64,000 bases of DNA from Kineococcus mangrovi (GTDB taxonomy: Bacteria > Actinomycetota > Actinomycetes > Actinomycetales > Kineococcaceae): positions 124,001 through 188,000 of the forward strand of contig NZ_JBGGTQ010000008.1 of NCBI RefSeq assembly GCF_041320705.1, in the 5' to 3' direction. Each line of letters opens with the position of its first letter. Positions within the stretch are counted from its first letter, which is position 1. The position numbers and the translations under genes are program-made. A model generated the notes under the pieces. It made no database searches and was not told the DNA's origin. It saw only the letters and a list, made by a program, of their open reading frames with translations. Below, piece by piece: positions 47,392 to 56,311 of the stretch.

Positions 47392-47480
47392 GCCTGCGCG
47401 GGACCCGCGGCCTGGACGGGGCACCCGCCGGGAGCGGGTAGACTCCTGCCTGCCGGTCCCGGTCACGGGATCGACGCTGG

Positions 47481-47553
47481 GGCCCCGTTGTGTAGCGGCC
47501 CAGCACGCCGCCCTCTCACGGCGGTAGCGCGGGTTCGAATCCCGTCGGGGCTA
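47481..47553 (+). tRNA. tRNA-Glu (anticodon CTC)
   Basis: A 73-base cloverleaf. The acceptor arms GGCCCCG and CGGGGCT pair, with a G-U at the end. The D arm has the AGCGGCCCAGCA form of tRNA-Glu. The anticodon stem CCGCC/GGCGG encloses CTCTCAC with anticodon CTC. The T arm GCGGGTTCGAATCCCGT has the standard TTCGAAT loop. The 3' CCA is not encoded. A TAGACT -10-like element lies at 47439-47444, but no clear -35 box is found. A terminator follows seven bases later. Confidence 0.96.
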
Positions 47554-47559
47554 CCGAGG

Positions 47560-47591
47560 AAGGCCCCCGGTCCACCTGGACCGGGGGCCTT
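47560..47591 (+). terminator. Terminator after tRNA-Glu
   Basis: A perfect 15-bp inverted repeat, AAGGCCCCCGGTCCA at 47560-47574 and TGGACCGGGGGCCTT at 47577-47591, with a 2-base gap. The base of the stem is AAGG/CCTT and TCTCG follows. It starts seven bases after the tRNA. Confidence 0.88.
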
Positions 47592-47694
47592 CTCGCGTCC
47601 CGGGTCCGTCCGCTCGCCGGTGCAACGCACCGGCCGTCCAGCGCGTCTGCTGCTCGGAGGTCGCAGGGGGCGGCCCGGTGGAGGGGAGGACGGC

Positions 47695-48513
47695 GTGAGT
47701 GGTCACCGGAGGGGAGCCGACCCGGCGGAGGACGACCTGGTCCGTGCGCTGCGGCGCGCGGGCACGGCCGACGCCGGGGTCGACGTGACCGTCCTCGTCG
47801 CAGGAGCGCGGGGGCGCGCCCGCACCCTGCGCCGTCGCCGCCGGGGGGTGGCCGGTGTCGTCGCCGTCCTCGCCCTCGGGCTGCCGCTCGGGGTGTCCCA
47901 GTGGGCCCAGGACCCGACGACGGTGCGGCCCGTCGTCCCCGCCACGACGCCCCCGGCGACGGCGGTCCCCAACGAGGCCCTGCTGACCACGCGGGACGTC
48001 GAGGCGGTCGTGCCCGGTCTGGAGCTGTCGGGGCAGAACGTCTCCGTGAACTCCGGCTTCTGCCAGGACGACGCCTACGACGGGACGGACACGATCGTCG
48101 ACAGCCGGGCGGCGGGGTGGGGCGGGTCGCCGACCGCGCGCCCGGGCCCGCCGGAGGACGTCGGGCTGCGCGTGCTGCTGTTCCGCGGCACGGCCGCACA
48201 GGACTGGACGGCCGCCACCGAGCAGGACGCCCGGGACTGCGCGACGACGCAGCTGGAGGGCGCGTCCTGGACGCTCGCCCCCGCGGCCGTCGCCGCCGAG
48301 CAGGTGATCGCCGGCTACCGCCCGGCCACCCTCGGCGACGACCCGTCGTGGCAGGCGATCGTGGTGGCGCGCTCGGGCCAGCTCGTCGTGAAGGTCACGA
48401 CGACCACCTACCAGCCCGACGGGCAGGCCACCCTCGACCAGGCCGCCGCCCTGGCCTCGCGCGAGCTCGACCTCGCGGCGGCCCTCACCGAGGCCGGGGG
48501 TGCGCCGCGGTGA
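47695..48513 (+). CDS. Single-pass membrane protein of a sigma-factor operon
   Basis: A 272-residue protein with a cytoplasmic N-terminus of ~55 residues, basic before the single helix (GVAGVVAVLALGLPLGV, about residues 55-72), and an outer domain of ~190 residues. It has two cysteines in the outer part (GFCQDDAY and DARDCATTQ) that may pair. It starts at GTG 47695 after GGAGGA and overlaps the sigma-factor start (GTGA). Position and topology suggest an anti-sigma or signalling role, though no zinc-finger anti-sigma motif is seen, so this is inferred only from context. Confidence 0.65.
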   Translation: MSGHRRGADPAEDDLVRALRRAGTADAGVDVTVLVAGARGRARTLRRRRRGVAGVVAVLALGLPLGVSQWAQDPTTVRPVVPATTPPATAVPNEALLTTRDVEAVVPGLELSGQNVSVNSGFCQDDAYDGTDTIVDSRAAGWGGSPTARPGPPEDVGLRVLLFRGTAAQDWTAATEQDARDCATTQLEGASWTLAPAAVAAEQVIAGYRPATLGDDPSWQAIVVARSGQLVVKVTTTTYQPDGQATLDQAAALASRELDLAAALTEAGGAPR

Positions 48514-49034
48514 CGATCCCCGGCACGCCCACCCGTCCGCCCGGCACCGGGGCCCTCACCTTCGAGGAGTTCGTCACCGCCCGCGGCCCGGCGCTCGTGC
48601 GCCTGGCCCGCGGGCTGCTCCGCGACCCGCACGCGGCCGAGGACGTCGTCCAGGACGTGCTCGCCAAGGCCCTGCTGAAGTGGGGCCGGGTGAGCGCGGC
48701 CGACGACCCGGTCGCCTACGTGAACCGCATGGTGGTCAACGCCTCCACCTCCTTCTGGCGGCGGGCCGCGCGGCGCGAACGCCCCACCGGGGACCTGCCC
48801 GAGAGCGCGACCGCCGACCGCAGCGGGCAGTTCGCCGACCGCGACGAGCTGCTCACCGCGCTGCGCCGGTTGCCGACCAAGCAGCGCACGGTGCTCGTCC
48901 TGCGCCACTTCGAGGACTGCTCGGACGAGCAGATCGCCGACCTGCTCGACGTCACGACGGGCACGGTCCGCAGCAACGCCCACCGCGGGCTGGCGACCCT
49001 GCGCGAGCACCTGGCGGGGGACCGGGGCCGCTGA
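48510..49034 (+). CDS. SigE-family RNA polymerase sigma-70 factor (ECF)
   Basis: A 174-residue ECF sigma factor. Region 2 is [43 protein letters not shown] with the core-binding DVVQDV. Region 4 is [51 protein letters not shown]. This SigE subfamily in actinobacteria is often followed by a membrane protein gene. Here the membrane protein comes first and overlaps it. The promoter it reads cannot be given from sequence. No autoregulatory promoter was found. Confidence 0.93.
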   Translation: MTIPGTPTRPPGTGALTFEEFVTARGPALVRLARGLLRDPHAAEDVVQDVLAKALLKWGRVSAADDPVAYVNRMVVNASTSFWRRAARRERPTGDLPESATADRSGQFADRDELLTALRRLPTKQRTVLVLRHFEDCSDEQIADLLDVTTGTVRSNAHRGLATLREHLAGDRGR

Positions 49035-49119
49035 CCTCAAGTTCCCCCCGCACCCGGCCGAAGTACTCACAGGAGCACCGCTTCTAGAACTTTCGTCACC
49101 CGGTGTGGGGGAGCTACCA

Positions 49120-50673
49120 GTGTTCGGACGCCAGAAGGTCACCGTCGGTCACGTCGCCACGGGACCGATGCCGCGCGACGTCGAAGCGCTGGAGGCGGTC
49201 CTCGCCGCGCTCGACGGGGGCATCACCACCGAGCTGGAGGCCCAGCTCGCCTGCGTCCGGGCGCTCGCGGGGGCGCTCGACCTCAGCTACGGCGCGGTCT
49301 GGCTGCCCGGTCCGGACGGCCGCTTCACCGTCGCGGCGGAGGTGGGTCCGCTGAGCCAGGCCCTGTCCTCGAGCCGGTCCATCGCCGTCGGCGCCGGGGA
49401 CGGGTGCGGCGGCAAGGCCATCACCTCCCGCGAACCGGTGCAGTGCGACGACTCCCCCGAGGCGATGGCCTGCCAGCGCTGGCGCGACGCCCGCGCCGCC
49501 GGGGCCAAGAGCGGTGGTCAGCTGCCCGTCGTGGAGAACGGCCGGGTGGTCGCGATCCACGAGTACTACTCGCGCAACGAGCTGCCGTTCTTCGGGGGCC
49601 GGGCCGAGAAGTGGTCGGCCATCCAGCGGGTCGCCGCGCACTCCCGCCGCCGCGCGCTGGACACGGCGACCCTGCAGGAGACCCTCAACGACCGCGCCGC
49701 GGTGACGACCGTCGTGACCACCGTCGGTGCCGCCGCCACCCAGGAGGCCGCGCTGCGCACCGCCCTGGAGACCGTGCGCGAGGCGTTCGGCTGGGCCTAC
49801 GGGTCGTACTGGGCGCTGGACGAGGAGAGCGCGACGCTGAGGTTCGCGGTCGAGTCGGGGTCGGCGGGGGAGGAGTTCCGCCGCGTCACCCTCGCCGCGA
49901 GCTTCGCCGAGGGCGTCGGCCTGTCCGGACGGGCCTGGCGCCAGCGCGACCTCGTCTACGTCCGCGACCTGGCCGAGGTGACCGACTGCGTCCGGGCCCC
50001 CGCGGCCCAGCGCGCCGGCGTGAAGTCCGGCGTGTGCTTCCCGGTCCTGTCCGAGGGCCGGGTCGTGGGGACCATGGACTTCTTCGCCACCGACGTCATC
50101 GAGCTGTCCGACTCGCGCGCCTCCTCGCTGCGCAACGTCCAGCAGCTCGTCTCGCAACGGCTGGACGTCCTGCGCCGCAGCGAGCACGACGCAGCCCGGT
50201 CGCACGAACTGCTCGACACGGTCTCGCGGCTGCGCGACGCGGTGAACGACGCGGGCCGCGTCGCGGACGCCGCCGTGGGCCAGGCCTCGACCATGACGGG
50301 TGAGGTGGACGCGCTCACCCAGGCGTCGGCGGCGGTCGGGGAGGTCATCAAGATCATCTCCGGGATCGCCGACCAGACGAACCTCCTCGCGCTCAACGCC
50401 ACGATCGAGGCCGCCCGCGCCGGGGAGCTCGGCCGGGGTTTCGCCGTCGTCGCCAGCGAGGTCAAGGACCTGGCGCGCGAGACCGCCGACGCCACCCAGC
50501 GCGTCGCGCAGCAGGTCGCCGGCATCCAGGCCTCCAGCTCGGCCGTCTCCGGCGGCATCAACGAGACCGCCGCGATCATCCGCGAACTGGACGCGGTGCA
50601 GGCGCGCATCTCCGAGGTCATCGACGAGCAGGTCGCGATGGCGACCGCGTACGAGCACCCCTCGTCGCGCTGA
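49120..50673 (+). CDS. Soluble GAF-domain methyl-accepting chemotaxis protein
   Basis: A 517-residue cytoplasmic receptor with no membrane helix. Two GAF domains precede the signalling part: residues ~25-185 ([22 protein letters not shown] ... GDGCGGKAI ... [18 protein letters not shown]) and ~205-360 ([18 protein letters not shown] ... VGLSGRAW ... [19 protein letters not shown]). The receptor tip is [39 protein letters not shown] domains usually bind small molecules or haem. The GTG at 49120 is used because GGGGAG lies seven bases before it. It follows the sigma factor by 85 bases and may be controlled by it. Confidence 0.9.
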   Translation: MFGRQKVTVGHVATGPMPRDVEALEAVLAALDGGITTELEAQLACVRALAGALDLSYGAVWLPGPDGRFTVAAEVGPLSQALSSSRSIAVGAGDGCGGKAITSREPVQCDDSPEAMACQRWRDARAAGAKSGGQLPVVENGRVVAIHEYYSRNELPFFGGRAEKWSAIQRVAAHSRRRALDTATLQETLNDRAAVTTVVTTVGAAATQEAALRTALETVREAFGWAYGSYWALDEESATLRFAVESGSAGEEFRRVTLAASFAEGVGLSGRAWRQRDLVYVRDLAEVTDCVRAPAAQRAGVKSGVCFPVLSEGRVVGTMDFFATDVIELSDSRASSLRNVQQLVSQRLDVLRRSEHDAARSHELLDTVSRLRDAVNDAGRVADAAVGQASTMTGEVDALTQASAAVGEVIKIISGIADQTNLLALNATIEAARAGELGRGFAVVASEVKDLARETADATQRVAQQVAGIQASSSAVSGGINETAAIIRELDAVQARISEVIDEQVAMATAYEHPSSR

Positions 50674-50685
50674 CCCCCTGAACCC

Positions 50686-50724
50686 GCCGCACCGTCGTCC
50701 GCCCTGAGCGGACGGCGGTGCGGC
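50686..50724 (+). terminator. Terminator after the soluble chemotaxis receptor
   Basis: A 17-bp stem with one G-U pair. The left arm is GCCGCACCGTCGTCCGC at 50686-50702 and the right arm GCGGACGGCGGTGCGGC at 50708-50724, with a 5-base loop. It begins 12 bases after the receptor stop. No T-tract. Confidence 0.85.
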
Positions 50725-50774
50725 GGCCCCACCCGTCCCGTAGCGTCACCGGGAACCGACCGGTGGAGGTTCCC

Positions 50775-51134
50775 GTGCGCACGTCGACCGTCGTCCCGTC
50801 CCGCCGCGTGCGCCGCCGGCCGGACCCGCTGCTGCGCGACGTCCTCGGCGGCGTGCTGCGGGCCGAGCGGACCGCGCAGGCCCGCACCCTGTCCGACGTC
50901 GCCACCGCCGCGCGGGTGTCCCTGGCGCACCTGTCCGAGGTCGAGCGCGGGCGCAAGGAGCCGTCCTCGGAGGTGCTGGCCGCCATCTGCGGTGCCCTCG
51001 GCCTCGACCTCGCGGACCTGCTGCTGCGCACCGGCCGCCACGTGCGCGACCTGACGTCGGTCACCGCGCCGGCGGCCCCCGCCGCGGGGTCCTTCCGCGC
51101 CGGGCCCGGCGTCTCGCTCTCGCTCGTCGCCTGA
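50775..51134 (+). CDS. ClgR-like XRE-family regulator
   Basis: A 119-residue helix-turn-helix protein. The DNA-binding stretch RTLSDVATAARVSLAHLSEVERGRKEPSSEVLAAICGALGL is very close to ClgR/PopR regulators, which activate clpP genes in actinobacteria. ClgR usually ends in an Ala-Ala degradation tag; this copy ends SLSLVA, which may weakly resemble it. TGGAGG lies five bases before the GTG at 50775. A clpP pair sits about 8 kb downstream in this window, so a functional link is possible but unproven. The gene stands alone. Confidence 0.82.
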   Translation: MRTSTVVPSRRVRRRPDPLLRDVLGGVLRAERTAQARTLSDVATAARVSLAHLSEVERGRKEPSSEVLAAICGALGLDLADLLLRTGRHVRDLTSVTAPAAPAAGSFRAGPGVSLSLVA

Positions 51135-51179
51135 GCCGGCGGGTCCCACCCCGTCGGGGTCGCGGAGGCGTCGTGGACG

Positions 51180-52181
51180 TCAGGGCGTGCGCCGTCGCGG
51201 TGCCGGCCCGGTGGACCCCGCGGCGACGAGGTCGAGCATCCGGTCCCGCCCCCCGCCGGGAGCGCCCCGGTCGAGCTCGGAACGTATCGAGTCGGCGATG
51301 AAGGCGGCGGCGCCGGCGAAGTCGTAGCGGACGCTGCTGAGCGTCGGGGTGAGGAGCGCGCCGAACGGGTCCGCGTCCACGCCGACGACGGACAGGTCGC
51401 CGGGCACGTCGATCCCCTCGCGCGCCGCGGCGAGCAGGACCGCCCCCGCGAAGAGGTCGTTGAAGCAGCAGACGGCGGTCACCGGGTGCCTCCCGCCCAC
51501 CCACCGCCGCAGGACGGGCCGCAGGGCCTCGCCCGCGTCCGTGAGCGCTCCCGGGACCACGTGCGGCGGGACCGCGAGCCCGTGGGCCCGGGCTGCGAGC
51601 CGCACCCCCTGCGCGCGGTTCGCGCTGAGGGTGGCGAGCAGGGCGTCCTCGACGGTCACGTGCGCGAGCCGGCGGTGCCCCAGGGCCACGAGGTGCTGCA
51701 CCTGCAGGGCCCCGACGGCGCGTTCGAGGTGCTCGACCGAGTGGGCGATGCTCAGCACGGGGATGCCGGCCCCCCGCGCCGCGGACCGGTCGTCGGCGGT
51801 CAGGGGCATCACCTCGACGACGACCCCGGGGTTGACGTCGCGCAGCACGTCGGCCAGCCGGGCACCGCCGCCGGCGGTCCACGTGAGCAGCGACCGGCCC
51901 CGCTGGGCGAGGGCGTCGGTCAGCTGCCCCAGCAGCCGGTCCACGTTGCCCGCGAACGGGAGCCGGCCCAGCGCCACGAGGACGCAGTGGTAGTCCCCGC
52001 CCCGCAGGCTGCGCGCGGCGGCGTGGGGGATGTACGCCAGGCGCGAGGCGGCCTCCTCCACGCGCCGGCGCGTCTCCTCGGGGAAGGAGTGCCGGGTGCT
52101 GCCGCTCAGGACGTAGCTCACCGTCGACCGCGAGACACCGGCCGCGGCGGCCACGTCAGCGCTCGTCGCCCTCCTGTGCAC
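51180..52181 (-). CDS. LacI-family transcriptional regulator
   Basis: A 333-residue sugar-responsive repressor. The N-terminal helix-turn-helix is TSADVAAAAGVSRSTVSYVLSGSTRH with the hinge helix EEAASRLAYIPHAAARSL, followed by a periplasmic-binding-protein-like effector domain ending in the usual VGVDADPFGALLTPTLSSVRYD. GTG at 52181 with GGAGG upstream is chosen over an upstream extension. It diverges from the transporter-rhamnosidase operon, whose promoter contains a LacI-type palindrome. The effector is probably rhamnose or a rhamnoside. Confidence 0.9.
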   Translation of the reverse strand: MHRRATSADVAAAAGVSRSTVSYVLSGSTRHSFPEETRRRVEEAASRLAYIPHAAARSLRGGDYHCVLVALGRLPFAGNVDRLLGQLTDALAQRGRSLLTWTAGGGARLADVLRDVNPGVVVEVMPLTADDRSAARGAGIPVLSIAHSVEHLERAVGALQVQHLVALGHRRLAHVTVEDALLATLSANRAQGVRLAARAHGLAVPPHVVPGALTDAGEALRPVLRRWVGGRHPVTAVCCFNDLFAGAVLLAAAREGIDVPGDLSVVGVDADPFGALLTPTLSSVRYDFAGAAAFIADSIRSELDRGAPGGGRDRMLDLVAAGSTGPAPRRRTP

Positions 52182-52272
52182 GCGTCCTCCGTGGGTCTCG
52201 TCCCAGCGCACGGTAACCGATCGACCCACCCCGGTCGGCGGACCGCGCGAAGGGGTGGTTCCCTGGCACCCC

Positions 52273-52301
52273 TTGAGTGGATCGATTCAATCGCCTACCG
52301 T
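52273..52301 (+). promoter_or_regulatory. Promoter with LacI-type operator over the -35 box
   Basis: -35 TTGAGT (52273-52278) and -10 TACCGT (52296-52301) are separated by 17 bases. The imperfect palindrome TTGAGTGGATCGATTCAA (52273-52290) covers the -35 box and has the central GATC/TTGA..TCAA form of LacI-family sites. It lies 51 bases before the MFS start and would give repression by the adjacent LacI protein. Confidence 0.75.
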
Positions 52302-52303
52302 GG

Positions 52304-52315
52304 TCACACGTGTGA
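52304..52315. repeat. 12-bp perfect palindrome downstream of the -10
   Basis: TCACACGTGTGA at 52304-52315 is fully self-complementary. It sits at the expected transcription start of the MFS operon, so it may be a second operator or a start-region structure. Confidence 0.55.
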
Positions 52316-52351
52316 GTGAGAAGTACGCCCGAGTTCGAAGGAGAACCCGCC

Positions 52352-53659
52352 ATGTCCCCCCTCCCCACCCCGCCGTCCGACCCGTCGGTCGCCGCGCGCC
52401 CGAACCCCTGGCGCGTCGGCGTCATCGCCGGGATGGCGTCCTACATCGACGCCGCCGCCCTCGTGACGTCCGGCATCGCCCTGGTCATCTACGGGATGAC
52501 CGTCGGGATCACCCAGGACCAGATCGCCCTGCTGTCCGGGGCCCTGACGTTCAGCGTCGCCGCCGGAGCCCTGGTCGGCGGCCGGCTCGGCGACCGCTTC
52601 GGCCGGCGCCGCGTCTTCCTCGTGACGATGCTGTTCATCGTCGCGGGCTCCGCCCTCGCCACCGTCGGGACGACGTTCGGGGTCCTGCTGGTCGCGATCG
52701 TGCTGCTGGGCCTCGGGGTGGGCGCGGACCTGCCGGTCTCCCTCGCCACGATCGCGGAGGCCGCCGACGACGGGAACCGCGGCAAGATCATCATCCTGTC
52801 GAACTCGCTGTGGCTGGTCGGCATCATCGTCGCCGTCGGGATGGCGGCCTTCGTCGGTGACCTCGGACGCCTCGGCGGGCAGATCATGGTCGGACACGTC
52901 GGCGTCGTCGCCCTGGTCGTCCTGCTGGCCAGGCTCACGGTTCCCGAGTCGCAGGTCTGGCTGGCCGCCCGCCGCGCCGGGACCCTGCCCTCCACCACGC
53001 CCGGTGTCCGGGTGCGCGACCTCTTGCGCACCCCCTACGCCCGGCCGATGGTGGCGCTGGTGGTGTTCTACGCCCTGACGAACCTGGGCGCCAACACGTA
53101 CGGGCAGTACAACACCTTCATGGCGACCACCTACGCCGGGGCGACCGTGGCGCAGTTCAACCGGTGGGCGCTGGTGGTGCTCATCGCCTCGCTCGTCGTC
53201 GGCCTGGGTTACATGCGGTTCGTCGACACCCACCGCCGCTTCGCGTTCTTCGCGGTCGGCGCGCTGCTCACCACGTCCAGCTACTTCGTCCTCGGCATCG
53301 CCGGGTTCACCCTCACGACGCTCGTCGTCGCACTCGTGATCAGCAGCCTGGGCAACAGCGTGGCGTTCGAGGGCATCATGAAGATCTGGACCCAGGAGTC
53401 CTTCCCCACGACCCTGCGGTCCACCGCGCAGGGCACCATCGTCGCGGTCGCCCGCATCTCCGCGGCCATCCTCGCCGCCGCGACACCCGCCCTGCTCCGG
53501 TTCGACAACCAGGGTTTCTTCCTCGTCCTGGGTGCGGTCGTGGCCGTGGGGTTCCTCGTGGCGGGTCTGACGTTCCGGCGTCCTCCCGTGAACACCTTCG
53601 TCGACGACCCGACGACCCCGACCGCCGAGACCGGCCACCCGGCCACCGCCCGGTCCTGA
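52352..53659 (+). CDS. MFS sugar/metabolite transporter
   Basis: A 435-residue transporter with 12 membrane helices. Motif A reads GGRLGDRFGRRRVF between helices 2 and 3, and a related loop lies in the second half. The ATG at 52352 follows AAGGAG with a normal gap. It is closest to the sugar-porter/MHS-like MFS groups. As the first gene of the LacI-controlled operon before the rhamnosidase, it most likely imports a rhamnoside or its sugar; a different substrate cannot be ruled out. Confidence 0.87.
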   Translation: MSPLPTPPSDPSVAARPNPWRVGVIAGMASYIDAAALVTSGIALVIYGMTVGITQDQIALLSGALTFSVAAGALVGGRLGDRFGRRRVFLVTMLFIVAGSALATVGTTFGVLLVAIVLLGLGVGADLPVSLATIAEAADDGNRGKIIILSNSLWLVGIIVAVGMAAFVGDLGRLGGQIMVGHVGVVALVVLLARLTVPESQVWLAARRAGTLPSTTPGVRVRDLLRTPYARPMVALVVFYALTNLGANTYGQYNTFMATTYAGATVAQFNRWALVVLIASLVVGLGYMRFVDTHRRFAFFAVGALLTTSSYFVLGIAGFTLTTLVVALVISSLGNSVAFEGIMKIWTQESFPTTLRSTAQGTIVAVARISAAILAAATPALLRFDNQGFFLVLGAVVAVGFLVAGLTFRRPPVNTFVDDPTTPTAETGHPATARS

Positions 53660-53683
53660 TCCGCGACCCGCAGGAGTTTCTCG

Positions 53684-56311
53684 ATGGTCCCCACCCCGTC
53701 CGCCCCCGTCTTCGAGCACCACGCCCCTCACCGGCTGGGGACGGGGGAGGCGGCCCCGCGGCTGTCCTGGCTGGTCGACGGGGCGGCGCAGGGTTACCGG
53801 CAGCACGCCGCCCGGGTGCAGGTGCTCACGACGACGCCGCGCGGGCAGCAGACCCGCAGCACCCACCACCTGCCCGGTCCGGACCAGGTCCTCGTGCCCT
53901 GGCCCTCGGCGCCGGTCGCCTCCCGGACCCGGATCGCCGTGCGGGTCCAGGTGGACGACGGTGATGCCTGGAGCCCCTGGGGTCCGTGGGGGCACGTCGA
54001 GACCGGGCTCCTCGACCCGGCGGACTGGACGGCTCGACCCGTCGGCCCGCCACCGTCGCAGGACGGCGAGCCCGGCCGCGTGCGGGCGACGTTCCACCTG
54101 CCCGCCGACCCGGTGCACGCCCGGCTCTACCTGTCCGCCCACGGACTGGTAGAGGCGGAGGTCAACGGCCGGCGCGTGGGGGACGAGGAACTCACGCCAG
54201 GCTGGACGAGCTACCGCCACCGCCTGCGGTACGCCACCTTCGACGTCACCGAGCAGGTGCGCGCGGGGGAGAACGCGCTGGGCCTGTGGCTCGGGGACGG
54301 CTGGTGGCGGGGACGTCTGGGGTTCGGTGAGGGCGTCGAACGCTTCTACGGCGACCACCTCGCCGTCATCGCCCAGCTCGAGGTCGTGGACGCCGACGGC
54401 GAGCGGCACGTCGTGTCCTCGGGGCCGGGGTGGCGCACCGGTCGCGGTCCCGTGCGAGCCAGCGGCCTCTACGACGGCGAGCACGTCGACCTGCGCGACG
54501 ACGACCCCTCGTGGTCCACGCCGGAGCACGACGACGCCACGTGGGGACCGGTCGTCGTGCACGAGCTGGACCCCGGCAGCGCCCTCGTGGCCCCCACCGG
54601 GCCGCCGGTGCGCTGCGTGGAGGAGCTCGAACCCGTCTCGGCGGTCGAGCGGGAACCCGGTCGCTGGGTGCTCGACTTCGGGCAGAACCACAGCGGGCGC
54701 CTGCAGGTGCGGGCCTCGGGCCCGGCGGGGCACCAGCTGCGGTTCCGGCACGCGGAGGTGCTCGTCGACGGCGAGCTGCACACCGCGCCGCTGCGCAGCG
54801 CCCTGGCCACGGACGTGCTCGTCCTCGACGGGACCGACGTCGAGTGGGAACCCCGGTTCACCGTCCACGGCTACCGGTACGCGGAGGTCAGCGGCTGGTC
54901 CGGACCCCTGCGGCCCGGGGACGTGGTCTCCCGCGTCCTGAGTTCCGACGTGCCCCGGACCGGGTGGTTCCGCTGCTCCGACCCGCTGCTGCAGCGGCTG
55001 CACGAGAACGTGGTCTGGGGCGCGCGGTCGAACTTCGTCGACGTCCCGACGGACTGCCCGCAGCGGGACGAACGGCTCGGCTGGACGGGGGACCTGCAGG
55101 TGTTCGCGCCGACGGCGGCCTTCCTGTTCGGCGTGACCGGGATGCTCACCTCGTGGCTGCGCGACCTCGCGGCCGAGCAGGAGGAACTCGACTGGGTCCC
55201 ACCCTTCGTGCCCTACCTGCCGCTGCCCCCGTTCACGGAACTCCCGCGCGACCCGATGGCCGTCTGGGGAGACGTCGCGGTCCTGACACCCGACGTGCTG
55301 CACACGGCGACCGGGGACGCGGCCCTCCTGCGGGCGCAGCTGCCCAGCGCCGTCCGGTGGTTGCAGCACGTGGAGCGGTCGGCCGGGCCGGGTCGCGTGG
55401 TGCACGACACCGAGCAGCTCGGCGACTGGCTGGACCCGGCCGCCCCGCCGGAGAACCCCTTCGAGGCCACCACCGACCGCTTCCTCGTGGCCACCGCCTA
55501 CTTCGCGCACGCCGCCGCGCGGCTCGCCGCCACGGCCCGGACGCTGGGGGAGGACCGCCTCGCCCACGAGCAGGAGGTCCTGGCGGGCGAGGTGCGGTCC
55601 GCCTTCGCCCGCGAGTTCCTCACCCCCGACGGCCGCCCCCGCGACGACACCCAGACGGCGCACGCGCTCGCCACGGTGTTCGGGCTCTGGCCGGACGAGC
55701 GGACCGCGGCGGCAGGGGGTCGCCGGCTCGCCGAGCTCGTGCGGGAGGCCGACGGCCGCATCGCGACGGGTTTCGCGGGAACACCCGTCGTCTGCGACGC
55801 GCTCACCCGCGCCGGTCACGTCGAGGAGGCGTACCGGTTGCTGCAGTCGACGCACTGCCCCTCCTGGCTCTACACCGTCCTGCAGGGGGCGACGACGATC
55901 TGGGAGCGCTGGGACGCCATCCGCCCCGACGGCTCGGTCAACGACCCCACGATGACCTCGTTCAACCACTACGCCCTCGGAGCGGTCGCGGACTGGCTGC
56001 ACCGCGTCGTCGCCGGGCTCGCCCCCGCAGCCCCCGGGTACCGGCACGTCCTGTTCGCCCCCAGGCCCGGCGGGACCCTGACGAGCGCCGGGGCGACCCA
56101 CTCGTCCCCGTACGGGACGGTGTCGATCGACTGGTCCCTCGCGCCCGAGGGGATGCACGTGGAGGTCGTCGTCCCCCCGGGCGTCACCGCGACCGTCGAC
56201 CTGCCCGGTGCCCCGCCGGTGCAGGTCGAGCACGGCCGGCACACGTTCCACCAGCCGGTACCCCGCCACCCCGACCAGCACGACCAGCACGACGCCCAGG
56301 AGGCCCTGTGA
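53684..56311 (+). CDS. Alpha-L-rhamnosidase (GH78)
   Basis: An 875-residue inverting glycosidase that removes terminal alpha-L-rhamnose. The N-terminal Bac_rhamnosid_N and jelly-roll domains (LPADPVHARLYLSAHGLVEAEVNGRRVGDEELTPGWTSY) come first. The (alpha/alpha)6 catalytic barrel then has DCPQRDERLGWTGD, carrying the acidic catalytic region. GATTIWERWD and SFNHYALGAVADWL follow, and a C-terminal beta domain ends the fold. No signal peptide, so it acts in the cytoplasm on imported substrate. The last residues are an odd His/Asp/Gln-rich tail (HPDQHDQHDAQEAL). GGAG is placed normally before the ATG. Confidence 0.94.
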   Translation: MVPTPSAPVFEHHAPHRLGTGEAAPRLSWLVDGAAQGYRQHAARVQVLTTTPRGQQTRSTHHLPGPDQVLVPWPSAPVASRTRIAVRVQVDDGDAWSPWGPWGHVETGLLDPADWTARPVGPPPSQDGEPGRVRATFHLPADPVHARLYLSAHGLVEAEVNGRRVGDEELTPGWTSYRHRLRYATFDVTEQVRAGENALGLWLGDGWWRGRLGFGEGVERFYGDHLAVIAQLEVVDADGERHVVSSGPGWRTGRGPVRASGLYDGEHVDLRDDDPSWSTPEHDDATWGPVVVHELDPGSALVAPTGPPVRCVEELEPVSAVEREPGRWVLDFGQNHSGRLQVRASGPAGHQLRFRHAEVLVDGELHTAPLRSALATDVLVLDGTDVEWEPRFTVHGYRYAEVSGWSGPLRPGDVVSRVLSSDVPRTGWFRCSDPLLQRLHENVVWGARSNFVDVPTDCPQRDERLGWTGDLQVFAPTAAFLFGVTGMLTSWLRDLAAEQEELDWVPPFVPYLPLPPFTELPRDPMAVWGDVAVLTPDVLHTATGDAALLRAQLPSAVRWLQHVERSAGPGRVVHDTEQLGDWLDPAAPPENPFEATTDRFLVATAYFAHAAARLAATARTLGEDRLAHEQEVLAGEVRSAFAREFLTPDGRPRDDTQTAHALATVFGLWPDERTAAAGGRRLAELVREADGRIATGFAGTPVVCDALTRAGHVEEAYRLLQSTHCPSWLYTVLQGATTIWERWDAIRPDGSVNDPTMTSFNHYALGAVADWLHRVVAGLAPAAPGYRHVLFAPRPGGTLTSAGATHSSPYGTVSIDWSLAPEGMHVEVVVPPGVTATVDLPGAPPVQVEHGRHTFHQPVPRHPDQHDQHDAQEAL

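Noticed and set aside
47413-47444. Possible promoter of tRNA-Glu (TAGACT with a distant TGGACG)
   Set aside because: The -10-like box is fair, but the -35 candidate is poor and the spacing of 20 is too long.
52304-56290. A very long open frame (over 1300 codons) on the minus strand across the transporter and rhamnosidase genes
   Set aside because: High GC leaves few stop codons in antisense frames. The translation is low in complexity and matches no family, while the plus strand codes for clear GH78 and MFS proteins.
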